Source: Mariniflexile litorale
Lineage (GTDB): Bacteria > Bacteroidota > Bacteroidia > Flavobacteriales > Flavobacteriaceae
NCBI RefSeq assembly: GCF_031128465.2
Contig: NZ_CP155618.1
Coordinates: 1,621,501-1,685,500, forward strand
DNA length: 64,000 nt
Direction of reading: 5' to 3'
Positions 56,640 through 64,000 of this stretch are shown here, one piece after another (positions within the stretch are counted from its first letter, which is position 1; the number at the start of each line of letters is the position of its first letter). The position numbers and the translations under genes were made by a program. A model generated the notes under the pieces. The model saw nothing but the letters and a program-made list of their open reading frames with translations. It did not search any database and had not been told where the DNA came from.

Positions 56640-56693
56640 ATTTTTTTGCAGTTATGAATGGATTCCGCATTACTAAAATTCTACATGAAATAA

Positions 56694-57464
56694 CTACTGT
56701 AGAAAACTTGTTAAGGGGCTACTGGCTTCTGCGTGCTTTTTAACCGTAGCTAATTTGGCGTTGTATGCCATTCTACCTGCTTGTACCGCCATTTTAAAAG
56801 CCTTGGCCATTTGTATTGGGTTTTGAGAAACAGCGATGGCTGTGTTTACTAAAACAGCATCGGCACCCAATTCCATAGCATAGGCAGCATGCGACGGACT
56901 TCCAATACCTGCATCAACAATAACAGGTACATTGCTTTGCTCGATAATAATTTCTAAAAAGTCGACCGTTTTGATGCCTTTGTTTGTTCCAATAGGTGCT
57001 CCCAAAGGCATGACGCATTGGGCACCTACTTCTTCTAATCTTTTGCATAAAACTGGGTCAGCATGAATATAGGGCATTACTACAAAACCAAGTTTTACTA
57101 ATGCCTCAGCTGCTTTTAAGGTTTCTATGGGGTCTGGTAATAAGTATTTTGGGTCTGGGTGAATTTCTAATTTAATCCAATGGGTTTCTATAGCTTCACG
57201 GGCTAATTGTGCAGCAAAAACAGCTTCCTTCGCGTTTCTTACACCCGATGTATTTGGAAGTAAATGGATATTGGGTCGTAAAATACTTTGCAGCATTTTA
57301 TCTTCTTCGTTATCGATATCAACTCGTTTTAATGCTACGGTAATTAATTCACTTTCTGATGCTATTAAAGCTTCAGACATTAAACTATTGGAGCTAAATT
57401 TTCCTGTTCCTGTAAATAATCTTGAGCTGAATTCTTTATCGGCTATTTTTAAATTATCGTTCAT
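56694..57464 (-). CDS. thiG: Thiazole synthase
   Basis: A 256-residue TIM-barrel enzyme that forms the thiazole phosphate from 1-deoxyxylulose-5-phosphate, dehydroglycine and the thiocarboxylate of ThiS. The probable Schiff-base lysine is in [17 protein letters not shown] near residue 97. [12 protein letters not shown] and [19 protein letters not shown] are further ThiG hallmarks. It lies three bases after thiE and upstream of thiH. Confidence 0.94.
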   Translation of the reverse strand: MNDNLKIADKEFSSRLFTGTGKFSSNSLMSEALIASESELITVALKRVDIDNEEDKMLQSILRPNIHLLPNTSGVRNAKEAVFAAQLAREAIETHWIKLEIHPDPKYLLPDPIETLKAAEALVKLGFVVMPYIHADPVLCKRLEEVGAQCVMPLGAPIGTNKGIKTVDFLEIIIEQSNVPVIVDAGIGSPSHAAYAMELGADAVLVNTAIAVSQNPIQMAKAFKMAVQAGRMAYNAKLATVKKHAEASSPLTSFLQ

Positions 57465-57467
57465 GTT

Positions 57468-58112
57468 TTACTTAAATGTATGACGTTGTTCTTCTGTTGA
57501 AGATGCTTTTAGTAATTCGTTAAAAGTTTTTATTTTATTAAAATCGAAGGTGATTTCAGTAGAAACAGCCATTCCAGAAATTCCTGTTTCTAAAATATTT
57601 GTAACATCTTCCAATGTTATGCCTCCAACAGCAATAATGGGTGTATCGGTTTTTAAAGCTTCTATTATTGCAGTATAACCATTTAAACCTAAAATAGGAC
57701 TTAAATTTTCTTTAGTGGTTGTATGTCTAAAAGGCCCAAGACCTATATAATCAACTTCTTTTTTAAGGAGCGCTTCACAGTCTTGTATAGTATTTGCTGT
57801 GCCTCCAATCATTTGCCAAGTGTATAAATACTTTCTGGCTATGGTTGGGCAGGCATCTGTTTTTCCTAAATGCACACCATCTGCTTTAATTTCTTTAGCT
57901 ATTTTATAATAATCGTTAATGATTAATCTGGTTTGAAAATGAGAGGTTATTTCTCTGGCCTCTTTAGCAAGCTTTAAAATCTTCTTTTCTGAAATATTTT
58001 TCAAACGCAGTTGTACCAATTCAGCTCCAGATGTACATGCTTTTTGAATATTTTCTAAATGCTCTTTTGGAGAGTTTCCTTGTGATATATAATGTAGTTT
58101 TGGTATAATCAT
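57468..58112 (-). CDS. thiE: Thiamine-phosphate synthase
   Basis: A 214-residue TIM-barrel enzyme that joins HMP pyrophosphate and thiazole phosphate. The usual motifs are present: VQLRLK near residue 35, INDYY near 66 (an NDY variant of the usual IND), GVHLGKTD near 78, DYIGLGPFRHTTTK near 119 (phosphate-binding loop), and PIIAVGGIT. It is the more canonical of the two ThiE-like proteins in the operon and is taken as the synthase. Three bases separate it from thiD upstream. Confidence 0.88.
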   Translation of the reverse strand: MIIPKLHYISQGNSPKEHLENIQKACTSGAELVQLRLKNISEKKILKLAKEAREITSHFQTRLIINDYYKIAKEIKADGVHLGKTDACPTIARKYLYTWQMIGGTANTIQDCEALLKKEVDYIGLGPFRHTTTKENLSPILGLNGYTAIIEALKTDTPIIAVGGITLEDVTNILETGISGMAVSTEITFDFNKIKTFNELLKASSTEEQRHTFK

Positions 58113-58115
58113 GAC

Positions 58116-58883
58116 TTAGTTTTTTGTTATAGGATATATGTGTTTACCAAGTAAACAGGTATTTGAATTTAAAAAGGCCTCGGTATAGTTTTTTGCAATA
58201 ACACAAGCCTCTTCTAGTGGAAGATTATGCATTATATTACTCGCTAAAGCGGAAGATAAAACACAACCGCTTCCATGTTTTTCTGAAACTTTTTCTGCTT
58301 TTGGAGGTATGTTAACCATAACGATTCCACTATGATACAATTCATCCCAACCTTTTTTTTCTGTTCTATGTCCACCTTTCAAATAGATGTTCGTTAAACT
58401 ACAAATGTGTTCAATGGTTTCTTCTGTATTTTTTTCAGGGTATAATAGTTGAATTTCATCATAATTAGGTGTAATAATGAAACATTGTGTCCATATTTTA
58501 TCCAATATATATTGATTTTCAGCGGTATGGAAATCAAAACCAGCCGTTGCTTTTATAATAGGATCTAAAATTATTTTCACTTCAGAATTTAATACATGTA
58601 ATTTATCTAACACTAATGATAAAACTTTCCAAGATTGAATGATGCCAATTTTAACGATTGAAATTTCAAATCGTTCAAAAAGCGTTTCAATTTGAGACAA
58701 GATAATTTTGGCAGATATCCATTCACAATGTTTAAAATGGATGTCATTTTGAACAGTTACAGCGGTACAAACTGATACACCATATAAACCATGCGCTTCA
58801 AATGTTTTAATATCTGAAGTGATTCCGGCACCACCTGAAGGGTCGTGACCTGCAATAGTTAATATGTATTTGTTATTATTCAA
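58116..58883 (-). CDS. thiD: Hydroxymethylpyrimidine/phosphomethylpyrimidine kinase
   Basis: A 255-residue PfkB-family kinase that phosphorylates HMP twice. TIAGHDPSGGAGITSDIKTFEAHG begins near residue 9, VKIGIIQS near 76, and the C-terminal KHGSGCVLSSALASN near 213 carries the GxGC catalytic motif. It starts with TTG at 58883, inside the end of the upstream TenI-like gene (eight-base overlap), so translation is coupled. Length is normal. Confidence 0.91.
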   Translation of the reverse strand: MNNNKYILTIAGHDPSGGAGITSDIKTFEAHGLYGVSVCTAVTVQNDIHFKHCEWISAKIILSQIETLFERFEISIVKIGIIQSWKVLSLVLDKLHVLNSEVKIILDPIIKATAGFDFHTAENQYILDKIWTQCFIITPNYDEIQLLYPEKNTEETIEHICSLTNIYLKGGHRTEKKGWDELYHSGIVMVNIPPKAEKVSEKHGSGCVLSSALASNIMHNLPLEEACVIAKNYTEAFLNSNTCLLGKHIYPITKN

Positions 58884-59463
58884 AATGACTTTTCATTTTT
58901 TTAAATTCTTCAATCGGATTTTTATTATTCCAAATCCCTCCTAAAACACCCACACCATTATAGCCTAATTTATTAAATTCAGAAATATTTTCAGAGGTAA
59001 CACCGCCCATACCAATAATGGTTTTATTGATATGATTCACATCAAAACCCCTCCCTTCGTAACCTCCCTTTGAAATAGATGAAAATACGGGGCTTAGTAA
59101 ATGGTAATCAAATTCGAAATAACAATTTTTTAAGTCTTCGGGTTCATGAAATGAAGAACTAATAGTCTTACCAAACATGTTGAGGTTTTTAAAATATTGC
59201 CCAGGATTATCTATGTGATCTATCCGCTTTTTTTCTTGAAAATGAATTCCTTTTAAGTTGAATTCGTTTATTAATTCATGAAAGTTATGCACGACGATTC
59301 TGTTATGATATTGCGTATTTATTTGATTTAAATAATCAAGATGTGCCTCGTAGTTTTTATGTGGCTTCCTTAAATGATAATATTCTAAACCTTCTTGAAA
59401 TAACTGATGTAGTATTTCAATTTCATTTGGGACATCATTTTCGGGTGCTATGAGAACAATCAT
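58876..59463 (-). CDS. TenI/ThiE-like protein, possible thiazole tautomerase
   Basis: A 195-residue ThiE-superfamily protein from the ATG at 59463; an in-frame TTG two codons earlier is possible. YYHLRKPHKNYE, GIHFQEK, SSSFHEPEDL and LLSPVFSSISKGGYEG correspond to ThiE/TenI positions, but the IND motif is replaced by VHNFH and the TPP-synthase phosphate loop (TxTK) by SSISKGG. It therefore more closely resembles TenI, which tautomerises the thiazole phosphate. It is the gene after thiC and overlaps thiD by eight bases. Confidence 0.65.
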   Translation of the reverse strand: MIVLIAPENDVPNEIEILHQLFQEGLEYYHLRKPHKNYEAHLDYLNQINTQYHNRIVVHNFHELINEFNLKGIHFQEKKRIDHIDNPGQYFKNLNMFGKTISSSFHEPEDLKNCYFEFDYHLLSPVFSSISKGGYEGRGFDVNHINKTIIGMGGVTSENISEFNKLGYNGVGVLGGIWNNKNPIEEFKKMKSHFE

Positions 59464-59488
59464 ACACAATTAACAATTTAGGAATTAA

Positions 59489-59541
59489 CAATTAGCAATG
59501 TACATAGATTTGACTTATTGTTCTTTGCACATTGCCAATTG
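59489..59541 (-). repeat. Inverted repeat in the thiC-tenI gap
   Basis: CAATTAGCAATGT (59489-59501) is complementary to ACATTGCCAATTG (59529-59541) with one G-U-type change and a 27-base loop. It could fold in the polycistronic thi mRNA, perhaps affecting processing or relative expression. Short AATTAACAATT repeats lie beside it. Confidence 0.4.
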
Positions 59542-59549
59542 AATTTTTA

Positions 59550-61445
<1,896 letters not shown>

Positions 61446-61467
61446 CTAAAGAGTTTTTATTGTTTAT

Positions 61468-61671
61468 CTATCCACCTTGTGTAGCTTGAATAATTAATAC
61501 ATTATCGTCGTGATTTAGTGTGACAGTTTCCCATTGCGATTGTGAAATAATGTTCGCATTAATAGCAACAGCAATGCCTTTAATAGGTGAGTTTACTTGC
61601 TGTAGTAATTGTAAAATATTGAGGTCGTTATCAATATTTAAGCTGCGTTCGTTTAAGTGAATAGTTATCAT
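61468..61671 (-). CDS. thiS: Sulfur carrier protein ThiS
   Basis: A 67-residue ubiquitin-like protein. MITIHLNERS... with IKGIAVAINANIISQSQW and the C-terminal TQGG (diglycine that is adenylated and thiocarboxylated) identify ThiS. It donates sulfur to ThiG. It is the first gene after the TPP riboswitch and its terminator, 58 bases upstream of thiC. The activating enzyme ThiF is not encoded in this operon. Confidence 0.92.
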   Translation of the reverse strand: MITIHLNERSLNIDNDLNILQLLQQVNSPIKGIAVAINANIISQSQWETVTLNHDDNVLIIQATQGG

Positions 61672-61722
61672 TTACAATAATTTTAATATTGTAAACCATA
61701 GATAGGTGTGGAAAAATCTTTG

Positions 61723-61751
61723 AAAAAAGACAACTTCAAGAAAAGAAGTGT
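61723..61751 (-). terminator. Possible riboswitch-controlled terminator before thiS
   Basis: On the minus strand ACACTTC and GAAGTTGT form a short stem with one bulge, followed by CTTTTTT. It lies between the TPP aptamer and thiS, the position expected of an expression platform. Confidence 0.5.
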
Positions 61752-61793
61752 TTTTATGAAAAGGTTGCTAGTACATATTACAATGTGCTATTC

Positions 61794-61876
61794 AACTTTT
61801 CCCTTCGTTGGTACTAACCAAATCAGGTTCAAAGGGTATGTCTCAGTTCTAATTTTTTTAGAACACCCCTAAAGTT
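61794..61876 (-). promoter_or_regulatory. TPP riboswitch (THI element)
   Basis: On the minus strand the aptamer reads GGGGTG...CTGAGA...ACCCTTTGAACCTGA...GGTTAGTACCAACGAAGGGA, the canonical thi-box core. P1 forms between AACTTT (61871-61876) and AAAGTT (61794-61799). The J2/3 CUGAGA and the CCUGAUnUGGUUA parts are intact. It senses thiamine pyrophosphate and should repress thiS-thiH when TPP is high. An alternative hairpin that shares the P1 3' strand follows at 61759-61800. Confidence 0.93.
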
Positions 61877-61946
61877 TACATAGCGAATGTATTAAAAAAA
61901 ATAGAGCTAACACAAAAATTTTAGTAGCATTTGAAAATTTGGATGT

Positions 61947-61980
61947 AAAAAAAGCTTCTTAGTTAATTAAGAAGCCTTTT
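61947..61980 (-). terminator. Terminator of the M1 aminopeptidase gene
   Basis: Stem GCTTCTTA (61954-61961) with TAAGAAGC (61968-61975), flanked on the minus strand by a T-run. It isolates the peptidase transcript from the thi leader. Confidence 0.82.
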
Positions 61981-62007
61981 TAATACTACAAAATGTAACA
62001 CCAAGTT

Positions 62008-63837
62008 TTACATTTTATTATTTTTCTTTTCAATATCTGCCATCATATTTGTTGGATCTATTTCTACACTTTTAACTGTTTTTTTAGTTGTAAACGTATA
62101 GGTAGGATATGCCCAAGCCCAATCTTTTATTAAAGTAGCTTTGGTTGGTTTTTCACCACGCATCATTTGTAATGGGATGTAAAAATCTTCGGTTTTACCA
62201 TCGGTGTAGGTAACGGTAACATCTATAGGCATGGGCATTAAACCGATGCGCTCTAAAGTAATGTTATTGCCTTCAATGTTTTTTATGCCATAATCAATAG
62301 TATTGGTGGTTTGTGCAAAATCAGTTAAATACCAATCGAGTTCTAAACCTGATACTTTTTCGGCAGTGCGGATGATATCGTTGGGTGTGGGGTGCTTGAA
62401 AGCAAAATCGATAAAATATTTTTTAATGGTTTGTTTTAAATTCTCATCACCTATAACATAGCCTAATTGAGCTAAAAAGACTTCGCCTTTACTGTATGCC
62501 GAGGCACCATATGTACCGTTAAAGTTGTATCGATCGGCATGTGTGGTAAGAGGTTGCTCTTTACCAGATTTTGCTAAGGCTATGTATGATCTGTAAGCAC
62601 TTTCGGTAGGGTTTGTTTTATCATCATTCATAATTTCGTTCATAGCTAAGTCACTTATATAACTAGTAAATCCTTCGTCCATCCACTCATGTTTTGATTC
62701 GTTGGTGGCTAATAAAAATTGAAACCAAGTATGTGCTAATTCGTGTGCTGTTACGCCTACTAAACTACCGTAGCGTCTTTCTCCTGTTATTAAAGTACAC
62801 ATAGCATATTCCATACCACCATCTCCTCCTTGAATTACAGAATATTGATTGTATGGATAGTTTCCTATTTGTTCACTAAAAAACTGCATCAATTCAACTG
62901 TTTTAGGTTGCATTTTTTTCCAATTATTTATTTGTTCTTCAGAAAGTGTGTTTTTATAGAAAAAATGAAGCATGGGGCCGTTAGGTACTTGCATGCTATC
63001 GTGAATATAATTAGGATCGGCAGCCCATGCAAAATCGTGAACTTTTGGCGCAACAAAATGCCATGTTAGTTTATCGGTATTTGGACGGTTAATGGACCCC
63101 GTTTCGTAACCATAACCAATGTTGTTAGGGTTTTGTAAGTAGCCAGTACCTCCAATAATGTAGTTTTTGTCGATGCTAATTTTTACATCAAAATCGCCCC
63201 AAACACCATGAAATTCACGACCAATATATGGGTCGGCATGCCAACCTTCAAAATCGTATTCTGCTAATTTTGGATACCATTGTGTCATTGATAATGCCAC
63301 ACCTTCTTTGTTGTTTCTACCTGAACGACGTATTTGTAAAGGTACTTGACCATCAAAATCCATATCGAAAGTGACACTTTCCCCTGGTTGTATAGGTTTT
63401 GCTAAATTGACTTCCAAAACAGTACCAACGGTTTCGTATTTTAAATTTGTATCATTTTGTTTTAATGAGTTTACTTTTATATATCCAATTTCATTAGATT
63501 TTAATTTGCTTATTCTATCTCCAACTCTACCATCTGGATCTGCAATAGTTTGAGAGCGCACATCCATTTCACTACCTGGTTGAAAGGCGTTGAAATATAA
63601 ATGATAGTACACGCGGTTTAAAACATCCGGTGAGTTATTAGTATAAACCAAAGTTTGTTTTCCTTTGTATCGAAAGGTATTTACATCCATATCGATAACC
63701 ATTTTATAATCGACGTGCTGTTGCCAGTAACTTGAAGTTGTTGTGTTTTGAGGTGTTTCAGTTACCGTAACAGATTGCGCACTATTACAAGACCAGAATA
63801 CTGAAACACAAAGTATAGAAATAATGATTCGTTTCAT
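62008..63837 (-). CDS. M1 family metallopeptidase (secreted lipoprotein-like)
   Basis: A 609-residue aminopeptidase-fold protein. The N-terminus CVSVFWSCNSAQ carries a lipobox-like SCN, so Cys17 may be lipidated. The zinc motif HELAHTWFQF near residue 365, with the downstream Glu of KHEWMDEGFTSYISD 18 residues on, gives HExxH-x18-E. The exopeptidase GxMEN motif appears as GGMEYA just before, a divergence known in bacterial M1 homologues. Role: peptide hydrolysis outside or in the periplasm. Confidence 0.85.
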   Translation of the reverse strand: MKRIIISILCVSVFWSCNSAQSVTVTETPQNTTTSSYWQQHVDYKMVIDMDVNTFRYKGKQTLVYTNNSPDVLNRVYYHLYFNAFQPGSEMDVRSQTIADPDGRVGDRISKLKSNEIGYIKVNSLKQNDTNLKYETVGTVLEVNLAKPIQPGESVTFDMDFDGQVPLQIRRSGRNNKEGVALSMTQWYPKLAEYDFEGWHADPYIGREFHGVWGDFDVKISIDKNYIIGGTGYLQNPNNIGYGYETGSINRPNTDKLTWHFVAPKVHDFAWAADPNYIHDSMQVPNGPMLHFFYKNTLSEEQINNWKKMQPKTVELMQFFSEQIGNYPYNQYSVIQGGDGGMEYAMCTLITGERRYGSLVGVTAHELAHTWFQFLLATNESKHEWMDEGFTSYISDLAMNEIMNDDKTNPTESAYRSYIALAKSGKEQPLTTHADRYNFNGTYGASAYSKGEVFLAQLGYVIGDENLKQTIKKYFIDFAFKHPTPNDIIRTAEKVSGLELDWYLTDFAQTTNTIDYGIKNIEGNNITLERIGLMPMPIDVTVTYTDGKTEDFYIPLQMMRGEKPTKATLIKDWAWAYPTYTFTTKKTVKSVEIDPTNMMADIEKKNNKM

Positions 63838-63873
63838 TTGTTTTGTTTTATAAACTGTTTGAAAATAATAAAA

Positions 63874-63908
63874 AAAATAGATTCTGAAATTATTTCAGAA
63901 TCTATTTT
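63874..63908 (-). terminator. Terminator of the gene at the right edge
   Basis: A 16-base stem (AAAATAGATTCTGAAA with its complement) around a 3-base loop, followed on the minus strand by a long T-rich run. It lies 46 bases beyond the stop codon at 63954. Confidence 0.8.
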
Positions 63909-63953
63909 CAAATATGGTTATAATTTTAAGAAACTAAAATATTTTTTTAAAGA

Positions 63954-64000
63954 TTACATCGACATTTTAGCAGCCATAATTAAAGCGTTATAAGCATTTA
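63954..64000 (-). CDS. C-terminal codons of an unidentified gene (partial)
   Basis: The minus strand reads an open frame ending NAYNALIMAAKMSM followed by TAA at 63956-63954, with a strong terminator downstream. The gene enters from the right edge; fourteen-odd codons are too few to name it. The alternative frames meet stops within this stretch. Confidence 0.45.
   Translation of the reverse strand, partial: NAYNALIMAAKMSM

Overview
The window is one continuous chromosomal stretch from a member of the Bacteroidota, most likely a marine-type Flavobacteriaceae. Evidence: very AT-rich DNA, TAnnTTTG-type -7 promoter elements, many Bacteroidota-restricted families (DUF4175, DUF4837, DUF4249, DUF3826, DUF1080), a type IX secretion C-terminal domain, a TonB-dependent receptor with a carboxypeptidase-like leader domain, and a GlnRS with an unfamiliar C-terminal extension. 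No insertion sequence, prophage or CRISPR array is visible.

Layout. (1) 1-8.7 kb: a leftward nonulosonate (pseudaminic-acid-type) cluster with pseB, pseC, an aldo/keto reductase, an SpsF-like nucleotidyltransferase, a methyltransferase, a class III aminotransferase, pseG, a GNAT-formyltransferase fusion and a PIG-L deacetylase cut by the window edge. The sugar synthase (pseI) is not seen. (2) 8.9-13.2 kb: rmlDCAB for dTDP-L-rhamnose plus a Wzz-like two-helix membrane protein. Together these make activated surface sugars; no glycosyltransferase lies in the window. (3) 13.2-23.3 kb: a protein with a nucleoside-phosphorylase-like end, a GH3-type amidosynthetase, an M23 peptidase, a 59-residue TatA, a lipoprotein, a LysM lytic transglycosylase, pgk, a structured RNA-like element and holB. 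(4) 23.3-28.3 kb: DUF4249 lipoprotein, TonB receptor, a LytTR membrane regulator and an OmpH-like lipoprotein. (5) 28.5-47 kb: methyltransferase, mnmG flanked by two parS-like palindromes, ybeY, DUF4175, gltX, SPFH protein, glnS, folB, tRNA-Cys, LysE-type exporter and rnr. (6) 46.9-47.5 kb: a 622-bp gene-free, very AT-rich interval with a cluster of DnaA-box-like 9-mers. (7) 47.5-55.4 kb: rpiB, a cation-efflux protein, an ElaA-like acetyltransferase, a leucine-rich-repeat T9SS protein with a tandem-OmpA partner, a C-terminal processing protease, rnpA and two secreted proteins. (8) 55.5-61.9 kb: a complete-looking thiamine operon (thiS-C-tenI-D-E-G-H, without thiF) behind a TPP riboswitch. (9) 62-64 kb: an M1 aminopeptidase and the last codons of another gene.

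The most interesting non-coding signals are the two parS-like palindromes (29.4 and 31.35 kb) and the DnaA-box-like cluster at 47 kb. With mnmG and rnpA nearby they suggest the window is origin-proximal and may contain the replication origin, although gene orientation to the right of 49.4 kb does not support an origin exactly there. Other signals are a pair of direct repeats between the LytTR regulator and the TonB-receptor operon with the geometry expected of a LytTR operator, and the hairpin-bounded RNA-like element at 21.9-22.1 kb. All functional calls are from reading translated sequence and motifs; no database search was run.
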